Shown here piece by piece: positions 7,059-14,294 of a DNA stretch of 36,644 nucleotides. The stretch covers positions 1-36,644 of the forward strand of contig NZ_JAHOEA010000037.1 in the NCBI RefSeq assembly GCF_019127135.1. Reading direction: 5' to 3'. Positions within the stretch are counted from its first letter, which is position 1. Each line of letters opens with the position of its first letter. Both the position numbers and the translations under genes were made by a program. The stretch comes from Segatella copri. Lineage in GTDB: Bacteria; Bacteroidota; Bacteroidia; Bacteroidales; Bacteroidaceae. The notes under the pieces were generated by a model. It was not told the origin of the DNA. It worked only from the letters and a program-made list of their open reading frames with translations, and ran no database searches.

Positions 7059-7589
7059 ATGGTAAACAGTACTAAAAAGGCGCAAAAGGATAACATAATA
7101 TTAGCAATAGACGGAGCGACAAAAACAGGGTACGCAGTATATAAGAACGGCAAAATCATAGAACACGGCACAGAGCGTTTTAGACCAACAAGACGTTGTT
7201 ATGATTATAGCAAGTGGGCGCAAAAGGTGATAGACAAGCACGGAATAACCCAGATAGTGGCAGAAGATATTTTTAGAGAGCATTCCAGAACGAAAGATAA
7301 GGCATTTTATGTACTCGCAAAATTGCACGGTGTGTTAGAGGATAGAAACGAAAGAAATGGGCTTCCAGAGGTATGTTTCATAAATCCCCTTATGGTAAAG
7401 CGTTTTATGATACCCAGAATGCACACAAAGTATGAGAGAAGCGAAGACAAGCAAAGAATGATTAATCGTGTAACCCATTTAGGTTATAATCTGGAATCAG
7501 AAAAAGCGGATGATGAAGCGGATGCAATAGGAATCCTTTTAACCTATCTGGATGCAAAAGGGCTTCCAATCAATCACCCAGACAATTAA
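7059..7589 (+). CDS. RuvC-type Holliday junction resolvase
   Basis: 176 aa. The RNase H-like core shows IDGATKTGYAVY with Asp18, IVAEDI with Glu69, and ADDEADAIG with Asp152 and Asp155. This is the full acidic tetrad with the D-x-x-D-A spacing of RuvC. Length matches RuvC (about 170 aa). It is divergent from cellular RuvC and closer in style to phage-encoded resolvases that process branched replication intermediates. It is monocistronic: the AT-rich inverted repeat lies before it and a terminator hairpin after it. Within the element its likely job is resolving recombination or replication junctions of the excised form. The start ATG at 7059 gives a compact N-terminus. Confidence 0.85.
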   Translation: MVNSTKKAQKDNIILAIDGATKTGYAVYKNGKIIEHGTERFRPTRRCYDYSKWAQKVIDKHGITQIVAEDIFREHSRTKDKAFYVLAKLHGVLEDRNERNGLPEVCFINPLMVKRFMIPRMHTKYERSEDKQRMINRVTHLGYNLESEKADDEADAIGILLTYLDAKGLPINHPDN

Positions 7590-7652
7590 AAAGGAATTAG
7601 GGCTTTTACTGATTTTATAGTAAAACCCCCAGACAAGTAACAGGGAACAAAG

Positions 7653-7697
7653 AAGCCTCAACAGATACCACAAAGTATTTGCTGAGGCTTTTATTTT
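7653..7697 (+). terminator. terminator of the ruvC-like gene
   Basis: AAGCCTCA (7653-7660) pairs with TGAGGCTT (7683-7690), with an inner ATAC/GTAT pairing, and TTATTTTT follows. The 16-mer GTATTTGCTGAGGCTT (7675-7690) recurs at 5789-5804. Confidence 0.8.
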
Positions 7698-7704
7698 TGA
7701 GGCT

Positions 7705-7768
7705 AACAAGAACGACTGCTCAAAAATTTAGCAGTCAACAAGAACGACTGCTCAAAAATTTAGCAGTC
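7705..7768. repeat. two 32-bp tandem repeats, each a hairpin
   Basis: Units at 7705-7736 and 7737-7768 are identical. Each holds GACTGCT and AGCAGTC as a perfect inverted pair around a 9-base loop (CAAAAATTT). A diverged copy lies near the left end at 5462-5495. They sit between the converging resolvase and NUMOD-like genes and may be protein-binding sites or a double terminator. Confidence 0.75.
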
Positions 7769-7780
7769 AACAACTAGTTT

Positions 7781-7840
7781 GGTGAATTTTTCACACAACT
7801 TCTTGTATGCTGCATAAAGTTAGGTGAATTTTTCCACAAC
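7781..7840. repeat. direct repeat GGTGAATTTTT(C)CACAAC
   Basis: GGTGAATTTTTCACACAACT at 7781-7800 and GGTGAATTTTTCCACAAC at 7823-7840, 42 bases apart (four helical turns), directly after the 32-bp tandem repeats and before the end of the NUMOD-like gene. Possible further binding sites of an element protein. Confidence 0.55.
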
Positions 7841-7844
7841 TTTA

Positions 7845-8417
7845 TTAAATTGTTATCTCATCGTCACAACAGGATGAAAACTCGCTTTCTGGCATTCCAG
7901 AATCTTTGCAGTATATTGTTTTCATCGCTTTCATAGTTTCTTTAAACTCTTCCAGAATCTTCTTGTTATTAAGTGCCTTTACAGTTCCCAGAACGTTTGC
8001 AAAGTTGTTTTTGTATGCCTCAAACTCATAACTAGCATATTCCACCCCAGAAGAAGAACAAACAGAAACCTTATATTTGCAGTGTTTTATAATCTCGCTT
8101 TCAACGTGCAAATTTGCTTTGTTGTACTTCCATCCTTTACGGTTCATTCTGGAATCTTTGTAAACAGGGCGAAAATGTCCTATAGTGCGGTCGTATTCCT
8201 GTACTGTCATATCTCCAAGAACGTATTCTAAGCCTGTAAAGACGTTTTCTTTTAGGTAACGGTAATAGTAGTTACCAACACTAATAAGAACGCCCTTACA
8301 GGCAGCAGAAACGTTACTAGGGGGTACGTTTGCGTATCTTGCAGCCTCATTAATGGAACAAGCCACAAGAACCAATTTCTTATGCTTATTAAAAATAAGT
8401 ATCTTCTTCTGTTTCAT
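7845..8417 (-). CDS. NUMOD1-like DNA-binding protein without nuclease domain
   Basis: 190 aa. Residues 4-54 follow the NUMOD1 pattern found in homing endonucleases: a short beta strand (KKILIFNKHKKLVLVACS), SINEAARYANVPPSNVSAAC as the helix-turn-helix part, and KGVLISVGNYYYRY in place of the usual K..S.GGY.W. The remainder (about 60-190) has no HNH or GIY-YIG motif and ends with an acidic tail. It is therefore more likely a DNA-binding accessory protein than a nuclease. It lies on the same strand as the integrase, 63 bases downstream of it behind a hairpin. A directionality or copy-control factor is possible, but nothing proves it. Confidence 0.55.
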   Translation of the reverse strand: MKQKKILIFNKHKKLVLVACSINEAARYANVPPSNVSAACKGVLISVGNYYYRYLKENVFTGLEYVLGDMTVQEYDRTIGHFRPVYKDSRMNRKGWKYNKANLHVESEIIKHCKYKVSVCSSSGVEYASYEFEAYKNNFANVLGTVKALNNKKILEEFKETMKAMKTIYCKDSGMPESEFSSCCDDEITI

Positions 8418-8436
8418 ATCTTTTGTTTTAAATTAG

Positions 8437-8472
8437 AATCTGGAGAAACCTTTGTTAGGTTTACCCCAGATT
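8437..8472 (-). terminator. hairpin between integrase and NUMOD-like gene
   Basis: AATCTGG..AAACCT (from 8437) pairs with AGGTTT..CCAGATT (to 8472) with a small bulge and a TTGTT loop. On the minus strand it follows the integrase stop and precedes the NUMOD-like start, so it can partly uncouple the two. Confidence 0.6.
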
Positions 8473-8480
8473 GCTTTAAA

Positions 8481-9863
8481 CTACATATAATAATTATCCA
8501 ATCTTATGTTTCTGGTTATTTGTCGTTTGTCAGTGTAAACTTCCTGTATGTTGTGGACTGATGTTTTAGCGATTGCAGAAACTTCTTCTTTGTTAGGGTT
8601 AATAATAGCCATATTGGTTATTATTGTACGCCTCATAGTGTACGTTGTTACGTTTATGTCAGACCACCCCAGATTTGCACATACAGACTTAAAGAATCGG
8701 TTTACCTTTTCTCTAGCTTTAGACAAGTCTAACAATCGCTTGTTAATGTCTGTTCTTACGTTAACGTTGCAGCTAAACGGCAACAAATACCCAGATTTGC
8801 GAGTTCCTTTGTACTTCTGGATGATTGCCAAAGGTTCTTTGGCTAACCAAACAGGCGTATTTCTGGAGTCTGTATCGTAGTTTTTTTTCTTTTCTGGACA
8901 ATAGAACCACGCATAAAGCCCTGTATCGCTATCTAGCTTTATATCTTCTATTCTCATTTGCAGAATATCAACAGGGCGAGATGCCAAATAATATTGTAAC
9001 AGAAGCATATCAATGCAAAGTTGTTTATCCTCATGTTTCATTTTCGGATGAATGAGGTCAACATTAAACGCTTTCAGCTCGTTAAATTCCTTTTGTGTTA
9101 AGGTACGTTTGCCTGTCTTGTTTTTCTTCTTCTGGCATTCTGGAAGGTAAGCAGACAAGCGGAAACCAAACTTAAAGCTAGGGTTATCGTTTTCTTTCTG
9201 CTGATAATGGTAAACTACAGCCCTAAAGCGTTTAACGTTGTTATCGTAGTCATTTGGAAAATTATCTCTAACAAACTTGCAGAACTCTTTAAATACTTCA
9301 TCGTCAACGTTGGCTATAGGCATGTTGGCGAATTTACTAACACCATTTGCCCACGGCATTTTAACGCCCTTTACTGTTCCCTGTAACTTATGAATAAGTT
9401 TATCGTAATTGGTGTAATTACGGCTTCCCTTTTCTCGCATTTTCCCAGACTTCCATAAATCACGGTAATAAATGGCATATCCCAGAACCGTTTGAACGCT
9501 TGCAGCCTCAACGTTTAAGCTAGCTTTGTAGGCATTAAAGAAATCTTCTGGAGTGTAGCACGGTACGGCTTCCAGAACTGTCTTGAACTGTCTTGCAAGT
9601 TCATCTAACTGTTTGTTGTCTTCCGTAGCAGTAACAACAGGCAATTTCTTAAATGCAGTTAGGAAACGGCTTGTTTCTGCATTCCAGAAAGCCACGTCAG
9701 TTTGCAGACGGTAATTTGTACCCCAGAAGAATTTAAGGGCTTTACGCACGGTTTTGCTACCTGTATCGCCCTTTGCAAAGTTAGGGTTATAAACGAATAC
9801 GTTAACACTTTGTGTTGCTTTGTGTACCTTAAAAGATACGTTTTTAATTGTAATTTGTACCAT
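8481..9863 (-). CDS. int: tyrosine recombinase/integrase
   Basis: 460 aa, longer than a minimal integrase. The N-terminal part (about 1-100) suits an arm-binding domain, about 120-240 a SAM-like core-binding domain, and 255-450 the catalytic domain. Catalytic residues visible are Arg296 (LASRPVDIL), a lysine in PEKKKNY (325-327), Arg411 (YTMRRT) and nucleophile Tyr443 (EVYTD). The usual His of HxxR is Tyr408, and the LGHS-type box before the nucleophile reads AKTSV. This is divergent but still coherent. It is encoded next to the tRNA end of the element and reads inward. It should integrate and excise the element at the 16-bp core in tRNA-Lys. No clear promoter lies immediately upstream; tRNA read-through or an outward promoter from the other end could drive it. 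Confidence 0.88.
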   Translation of the reverse strand: MVQITIKNVSFKVHKATQSVNVFVYNPNFAKGDTGSKTVRKALKFFWGTNYRLQTDVAFWNAETSRFLTAFKKLPVVTATEDNKQLDELARQFKTVLEAVPCYTPEDFFNAYKASLNVEAASVQTVLGYAIYYRDLWKSGKMREKGSRNYTNYDKLIHKLQGTVKGVKMPWANGVSKFANMPIANVDDEVFKEFCKFVRDNFPNDYDNNVKRFRAVVYHYQQKENDNPSFKFGFRLSAYLPECQKKKNKTGKRTLTQKEFNELKAFNVDLIHPKMKHEDKQLCIDMLLLQYYLASRPVDILQMRIEDIKLDSDTGLYAWFYCPEKKKNYDTDSRNTPVWLAKEPLAIIQKYKGTRKSGYLLPFSCNVNVRTDINKRLLDLSKAREKVNRFFKSVCANLGWSDINVTTYTMRRTIITNMAIINPNKEEVSAIAKTSVHNIQEVYTDKRQITRNIRLDNYYM

Positions 9864-10081
9864 AAACGATATAATTTTATGGTTCTTAAATGAGATAAGC
9901 AGAAAAAGGCAAACTAAATGTCAAACTCATAAGTCAAACTTTCAGCGTTTTATTTGCCTTTAATGCAAAAAAATCAGATAGAACGGAATAAACTATTATA
10001 GTTAAATTCTCGTAACTATCTGATTTTCAATCAACTGTATATTAAAGTCTCTATTACAGATAAACTTCAATAATATATTGG
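9864..10081. repeat. right-end noncoding region with arm-type repeats
   Basis: AAAAGGCAAAC at 9904-9914 is followed by TCAAACTCAT at 9921-9930, the same two blocks as at the left end. A near copy on the other strand (ATTTGCCTTT) lies at 9952-9961. The rest is AT-rich and holds no gene. Confidence 0.6.
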
Positions 10082-10097
10082 TGTGACTCGCATGGGG
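10082..10097. other. right attachment site core, within tRNA-Lys
   Basis: TGTGACTCGCATGGGG is identical to 5179-5194. The tRNA gene on this side is complete, so integration restored it. Confidence 0.88.
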
Positions 10098-10156
10098 CTC
10101 GAACCCATGACCCCAACATTAAAAGTGTTGTGCTCTACCAGCTGAGCTAGCGAGTC
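10084..10156 (-). tRNA. tRNA-Lys(TTT)
   Basis: 73 bases without encoded CCA. The acceptor stem GACTCGC/GCGAGTC is perfect, the D stem is GCTC/GAGC, the anticodon arm is CAACA-CTTTTAA-TGTTG with anticodon TTT, and the T arm is ATGGG-TTCGAGC-CCCAT with discriminator A. Its 3' end is the integration target of the element. It reads toward the integrase gene. Confidence 0.96.
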
Positions 10157-10187
10157 AATCTTCTGCTTTATGTTTCAAAAGCGAGTG

Positions 10188-10195
10188 CAAAGGTA
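10188..10195 (-). promoter_or_regulatory. promoter box of tRNA-Lys
   Basis: TACCTTTG on the minus strand, about 32 bases upstream of the tRNA 5' end. It matches TAnnTTTG exactly. Confidence 0.6.
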
Positions 10196-10234
10196 CGGCA
10201 AAAATCTGAAATAACCAAATATTTTGCCATATTT

Positions 10235-11362
10235 TTACTGATTTTCTTCATTTTTATCCGAAATCGGGACATTTTTGCCCATTTCTTCATGATATTGCGG
10301 CTTCTCTTTCGTTACATACCGCTGCCAGTAGGCTATGATGAGCGTTGTGAGCGGAAGGGCTACAATCAATCCCAGGAAGCCCAAAAGTGCACCCCAAACC
10401 GAGAGACTCAAGAGAAGAATGGCTGGGTTCAATCCCATCGCCTTGCCCATGATCTTCGGGGTAACTACCATGTCGGTGATGACCTGTACCACACAGAACA
10501 CCAAAAAAGCCAGACCGAATACCAGCCAGAAGTTCTGACCTGTGTCGGCTGCCTTCAGCATGGCAAGGAATGCCGTAGGGATGAGGGCGAAGGTATGGAG
10601 GTATGGAACCAGGTCCATGATGCCGATGAGAATGCCCAGACCTATCGCCATCGGGAAACCGATGATGGTAAAACCGATGCAGAACATGATGCCCATACAG
10701 AGCGCTACCAGTCCCTGGCCACGGATATAGTTGTTGAGCTCGCGCTCCACATCCTTCATCAGCGCACTCCAGAACGGACGGTTCTTCTTAGGGAAGATTC
10801 TCACCCAGTTGGCTGTCAGCGTCTCATAATCGAGCAGGATGAAGAACATATATAATAAGGTAATCATCGATGCCACGATACTCATCAGTACCGTTGCCGT
10901 CTGGCTGACTACCGAGAAGACCTTAGGCATGGTGGTCTTGATGGCATCGCTGAAGTCCTTGCTTTTCAGAAAATGCTCTATCTGTTCCTGGTTAGCCTGC
11001 AGCCAGTCTTTGATCAGCGCCGTCAGGTTGTTGGTATGAGTCGTCTGATGCAGCCATCGTGTCAACACCTCACCGAGTTTGTCAAACTGGTCAATCATCG
11101 GTGGGATGATGAGCCACAGCACGCCTCCTATAACAGCGATTGCCGTTCCCATGGCGATGAGGATAGACAGCGCACGTATTCTGACGTGGAGTTTGTTTTC
11201 GATAAACTTCACGACCGGATAGAGCAGGTAAGCGAAAAACCATGCAATGAAGAATGGCAGCAGTACGCTGCTCAGATAGTTGGTCATGTAGAGCACGGCC
11301 AGAACGATGAGGGTAACCCCCGCCCATCTTATAAATTTATCAAATGTAATCTCCTTTCCCAT
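10235..11362 (-). CDS. AI-2E/PerM family membrane transporter
   Basis: 375 aa. Paired hydrophobic segments lie at the N-terminus (about 15-75), a soluble amphipathic section follows (about 85-150), and five or so helices lie toward the C-terminus (150-345). This is the AI-2E_transport (PerM/YhhT/TqsA) pattern, including GLGILIGIMDLVPYLHTF and the late ITDMVVTPKIMGKAMGLNPAILLLSLSVWG block typical of the family. Family members have been linked to AI-2 export, Na+/H+ antiport and other roles, so the substrate is open. It lies 14 bases behind tdk and is cotranscribed with it, an arrangement common in Bacteroidetes. The tail after residue 350 is polar and cytoplasmic. Confidence 0.85.
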   Translation of the reverse strand: MGKEITFDKFIRWAGVTLIVLAVLYMTNYLSSVLLPFFIAWFFAYLLYPVVKFIENKLHVRIRALSILIAMGTAIAVIGGVLWLIIPPMIDQFDKLGEVLTRWLHQTTHTNNLTALIKDWLQANQEQIEHFLKSKDFSDAIKTTMPKVFSVVSQTATVLMSIVASMITLLYMFFILLDYETLTANWVRIFPKKNRPFWSALMKDVERELNNYIRGQGLVALCMGIMFCIGFTIIGFPMAIGLGILIGIMDLVPYLHTFALIPTAFLAMLKAADTGQNFWLVFGLAFLVFCVVQVITDMVVTPKIMGKAMGLNPAILLLSLSVWGALLGFLGLIVALPLTTLIIAYWQRYVTKEKPQYHEEMGKNVPISDKNEENQ

Positions 11363-11376
11363 ATTTCATCCTTTTG

Positions 11377-11961
11377 TTATGATTTTTCATTAAGAATCGC
11401 CTTCTGGTAGCATTCTCTGCAGAGTGGCTCGTATTCATCTTTCTCGCCCAGAAGCACCCGCTTGTCGTTATTGACCAACCGGTGGCTCACATAGGCAACC
11501 GAACCACACTTCACGCAGATGGCATGAACCTTGGTCACCTCGTCGGCGATGGCACAGAGGGCAGGAATCGGACCGAAGGGAACTCCCTTGTAGTCCATAT
11601 CCAGTCCAGCCACGATAACTCTCACGCCACGGTTGGCAAGTTCGTTGCATACCTCCACGAGACCATTGTCCAGGAACTGGGCTTCATCGATACCCACCAC
11701 GTCGATATCAGAAGCCAATAGCAGTATCGATCCAGAGGACTCAATAGGAGTAGACCGGATAGAGTTTTGGTCATGGCTCACTACATCTTCCTCGGAGTAA
11801 CGAGTGTCAAGCGCAGGCTTAAAGATTTCCACCTTCTGCTTGGCGAACTTCGCACGCTTCATTCTTCGGATTAATTCCTCTGTTTTACCAGAGAACATCG
11901 ATCCGCACACCACTTCAATTCTTCCGGGACGGTGTGCCTCCCCAATTAGATTTTCTGTCAT
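11377..11961 (-). CDS. tdk: thymidine kinase
   Basis: 194 aa, a type II bacterial thymidine kinase that phosphorylates thymidine with ATP for nucleotide salvage. The P-loop is GSMFSGKT (20-27), the DEAQF box gives the catalytic Glu, and the C-terminal cysteines (CVKCG and CREC) form the zinc-binding lasso lid. The family is about 190-200 aa, so it is full length. It is first in a two-gene unit with the PerM-like transporter and divergent from rsmI. A -7 box (TAATTTTG at 11970-11977, minus) lies only 8 bases before the ATG, giving an almost leaderless transcript. Confidence 0.94.
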   Translation of the reverse strand: MTENLIGEAHRPGRIEVVCGSMFSGKTEELIRRMKRAKFAKQKVEIFKPALDTRYSEEDVVSHDQNSIRSTPIESSGSILLLASDIDVVGIDEAQFLDNGLVEVCNELANRGVRVIVAGLDMDYKGVPFGPIPALCAIADEVTKVHAICVKCGSVAYVSHRLVNNDKRVLLGEKDEYEPLCRECYQKAILNEKS

Positions 11962-11969
11962 TTCGGGGG

Positions 11970-11977
11970 CAAAATTA
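11970..11977 (-). promoter_or_regulatory. tdk -7 box close to the start codon
   Basis: TAATTTTG on the minus strand ends 8 bases before the tdk ATG. The predicted leader is only a few bases long. Confidence 0.5.
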
Positions 11978-12040
11978 ATAATAAGGTTTTAAAAAATGCA
12001 AAGAAATGCGTTTTTTTTTTGCTAAGAAAGATTAATTAAC

Positions 12041-12048
12041 TACATTTG
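12041..12048 (+). promoter_or_regulatory. rsmI -7 box close to the start codon
   Basis: TACATTTG ends 8 bases before the rsmI ATG at 12057, so the transcript should begin about 4 bases before, or at, the start codon. Same arrangement as tdk on the other strand. Confidence 0.55.
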
Positions 12049-12056
12049 CGGACAGT

Positions 12057-12821
12057 ATGGGCACATTATACATCGTTCCGACTCCAGTTGGTAACATGGA
12101 GGACATGACAATGCGAGCCATTCGCATACTGAAAGAAGCGGATTTGGTACTCGCTGAGGACACTCGAACATCGAGTGTTCTGCTGAAGCATTTCGATATA
12201 AAAAATCGATTAGTGGCTCACCACAAGTTTAACGAACATGGCACATCTTCTGCCATCGTAGAGCGACTGAAGGGTGGCGAAACCATCGCCTTGATCAGCG
12301 ATGCCGGAACACCGGGTATCAGCGATCCTGGCTTTTACCTCGCCCGCGAGGCTGCCAAGGCAGGCATTACGGTGCAGACTTTGCCTGGACCTACAGCATG
12401 CATTCCTGCCATCGTTTCATCGGGCTTGCCATGCGACCGTTTCTGTTTCGAAGGATTCATTCCGCAGAAAAAGGGCAGACAGACCTATCTTGAATCATTG
12501 AAGGATGAGGTACGCACCATGATTTTCTATGAGTCGCCTTATCGTGTGGTGAAAACTTTGCAGCAGTTTGCCGAGGTTTTCGGGGATGACAGACAGGTGA
12601 GCTGTTGTCGTGAAATATCCAAACTCCACGAGGAGAGTGTGAGGGGTACGCTTGCCGAGGTTATCGCTCATTTTGAGGAGACAGAACCAAGAGGCGAATT
12701 TGTCATCGTATTGGCAGGAAAAGATCCCAAACAGCTCAAGGAAGAGATGAAGGAAAAGAAGCGTGAAGAGCGCCGGCAGAAGAAAAACGGGGCTTGCAGG
12801 GATGAAGACAGTAATGAATAA
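12057..12821 (+). CDS. rsmI: 16S rRNA (cytidine-1402 2'-O)-methyltransferase
   Basis: 254 aa. It opens with the family signature GTLYIVPTPVGNMEDMT and continues with LAEDTRTSSVLLKHF and the SDAGTPGISDPG SAM-binding loop (about 80-92). FEGFIPQKKGRQ and the YESPYR box follow. RsmI methylates the ribose of C1402 in the 16S decoding centre with SAM. The C-terminus is a highly charged Lys/Glu/Arg tail, a frequent variation in Bacteroidetes. Transcription is divergent from tdk, with about 95 bases between the start codons. Confidence 0.94.
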   Translation: MGTLYIVPTPVGNMEDMTMRAIRILKEADLVLAEDTRTSSVLLKHFDIKNRLVAHHKFNEHGTSSAIVERLKGGETIALISDAGTPGISDPGFYLAREAAKAGITVQTLPGPTACIPAIVSSGLPCDRFCFEGFIPQKKGRQTYLESLKDEVRTMIFYESPYRVVKTLQQFAEVFGDDRQVSCCREISKLHEESVRGTLAEVIAHFEETEPRGEFVIVLAGKDPKQLKEEMKEKKREERRQKKNGACRDEDSNE

Positions 12822-12886
12822 AGTATAGGAAGCGACGCGTTTTACGCGAAAAGATAATTTTTTAAATCAAACATTAAAAAGGAAAA

Positions 12887-13744
12887 ATGATTATGAAAAA
12901 GCTATTATTTGCGGCATGTTTAGCTGCTTTTTGCTTGACCAGTTGCAACAACGGCAAGAACAACACCCAGAATTTGGCAAATCAGCAGAATGATTCGCTG
13001 AATAGTATCATCGCTCAGAAAGATAGCGAAATTAACGATATGATGGGTACATTGAATGAAATCCAGGACGGTTTGAACCAGATTAGTGAGGCTGAACACA
13101 GAGTAACTATTCTGAAGAACAGCGAGGGTGCCAGCAAGAGACAGCAGCTTAAGGAGGATGTACAGTTCATCGCTACCCGTATGCAGCAGAACCGCGAACT
13201 TCTGGCTAAACTGCAGAAGCAGATGGCTAACAGCTCTTTGCAGGCTGACCAGTTGAAGAAGACCATCGCAAACCTTCAGGAGCAGATTGCACAGAAGGAT
13301 AAGGAACTCCAGGCGCTTCGCGAGGAGTTGGATAAGAAGGATATTCATATTGCAGCGCTCGATGAGACTATCAACAATCTGAATACCAAGACCTCTCGTC
13401 TTACTACAGAAAGCAGCCAGAAGTCTGAAACTATCAATGCACAGGATAAGCAGCTCAATACAGCCTGGTACGTATTCGGTACCAAGAAGGAGTTGAAGGA
13501 ACAGCATATCATGGAAGGTGGTAAGGTAATGACCGGCAATTTCAACAAGAGTTATTTCACCAAGGTTGATATCCGCAACATTTCTGAAATCAAGTTGATG
13601 TCAAAGTCGGCTAAGTTGCTCACTACCCACCCATCCAGTTCTTATGCTCTGGTACGTGATGCTAACAAGCAGTATACACTCCGCATCACCAATCCACAGA
13701 TTTTCTGGAGCACCAGCAAGTATCTTGTAGTGCTCGTTAAGTAA
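12887..13744 (+). CDS. coiled-coil lipoprotein (Cbp1-like)
   Basis: 285 aa from the ATG at 12887; the second ATG at 12893 gives the more natural lipoprotein signal (MKKLLFAACLAAFCLTSC) and may be the true start. After the lipidated Cys, residues about 25-195 are heptad-rich helix (NDSLNSIIAQKDSEI, LKKTIANLQEQIAQKDKEL), a long coiled coil. Residues about 200-285 form a compact beta-rich C-terminal domain (TAWYVFGTKKELKEQHI, then SSYALVRDANKQYTLRI). This matches the set annotated in Bacteroidetes as Cbp1-family collagen-binding-type lipoproteins; the name is from memory and adhesin function is not evident here. It is a single gene between rsmI and the convergent tadA, and its stop almost abuts the tadA stop. 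Confidence 0.75.
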   Translation: MIMKKLLFAACLAAFCLTSCNNGKNNTQNLANQQNDSLNSIIAQKDSEINDMMGTLNEIQDGLNQISEAEHRVTILKNSEGASKRQQLKEDVQFIATRMQQNRELLAKLQKQMANSSLQADQLKKTIANLQEQIAQKDKELQALREELDKKDIHIAALDETINNLNTKTSRLTTESSQKSETINAQDKQLNTAWYVFGTKKELKEQHIMEGGKVMTGNFNKSYFTKVDIRNISEIKLMSKSAKLLTTHPSSSYALVRDANKQYTLRITNPQIFWSTSKYLVVLVK

Positions 13745-14191
13745 TTATCTCTTTCTCTGAAAGAAATCCCGCATGAGTGCGCGGCACTCATCTTCTAATA
13801 CGCCCGATGTAACTGTCGTCTTAGGATGCAGTGCATCGGGCGCATATTTTGTATACCCCCTTTTCTCGTCGCTGGCACCATACACCACGCGGCTGATCTG
13901 TGCCCATCCCAGTGCTCCGGCGCACATCACGCAAGGCTCTACCGTAACGTAGAGGGTGCAGTCTTTCAGGTATTTTCCTCCCAGCATGTTGGCTCCCGAA
14001 GTGATTGCCTGCATTTCGGCATGAGCCGTAACGTCGGTCAGCATCTCCGTAAGATTGTGGGCTCGCGATATAATCCGGTCCTTACAAACGATGACGGCGC
14101 CTACCGGAATCTCGTCTTCATCGAATGCAGCCTGAGCCTCCATCAGGGCACGGCGCATGAATGTTTCGTCTTTTTTCTTGATATCTTCCAT
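13745..14191 (-). CDS. tadA: tRNA-specific adenosine deaminase
   Basis: 148 aa. A cytidine-deaminase fold with HAE (His57, Glu59) and PCVMC (Cys87, Cys90) as the zinc site and proton shuttle. PVGAVIV near residue 29 and FFQRKR at the C-terminus are typical of TadA, which converts A34 to inosine in tRNA-Arg(ACG). It converges with the coiled-coil lipoprotein gene with no gap between the stops and has no visible terminator there. It is divergent from yraN across a 103-base gap holding a promoter for each gene. Confidence 0.92.
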   Translation of the reverse strand: MEDIKKKDETFMRRALMEAQAAFDEDEIPVGAVIVCKDRIISRAHNLTEMLTDVTAHAEMQAITSGANMLGGKYLKDCTLYVTVEPCVMCAGALGWAQISRVVYGASDEKRGYTKYAPDALHPKTTVTSGVLEDECRALMRDFFQRKR

Positions 14192-14202
14192 TGTTTTTCG
14201 TG

Positions 14203-14210
14203 CAAAATTA
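14203..14210 (-). promoter_or_regulatory. tadA -7 box
   Basis: TAATTTTG on the minus strand, about 11 bases before the tadA start; another very short leader. Confidence 0.45.
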
Positions 14211-14243
14211 CATAAAAAAGTTTGAAGTGTGGACTTTTTTTGT

Positions 14244-14251
14244 TATTTTTG
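14244..14251 (+). promoter_or_regulatory. yraN -7 box
   Basis: TATTTTTG, 43 bases upstream of the yraN ATG, preceded by a T-rich -33 region. Confidence 0.5.
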
Positions 14252-14294
14252 CAAGGTAAAAGCATCTTTTGGTGCAAAATAAAGGAAATAGACT

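Larger units (their letters stand above)
5179..10097. mobile_element. 4.9-kb integrative element at tRNA-Lys(TTT)
   Basis: A 16-bp direct repeat (TGTGACTCGCATGGGG) marks both ends; the right copy is the 3' end of an intact tRNA-Lys gene. The interior is clearly AT-richer than the flanks. It encodes a tyrosine recombinase, a NUMOD-like protein, two small winged-helix proteins, a RuvC-type resolvase and a 35-residue membrane peptide. I see no relaxase, capsid, terminase, lysis, toxin-antitoxin or resistance gene. The resolvase, phased repeats and hairpins suggest an excised form that replicates. A phage satellite or cryptic mobilisable island fits best. Boundaries are firm; the lifestyle is inference. 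Confidence 0.88.
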
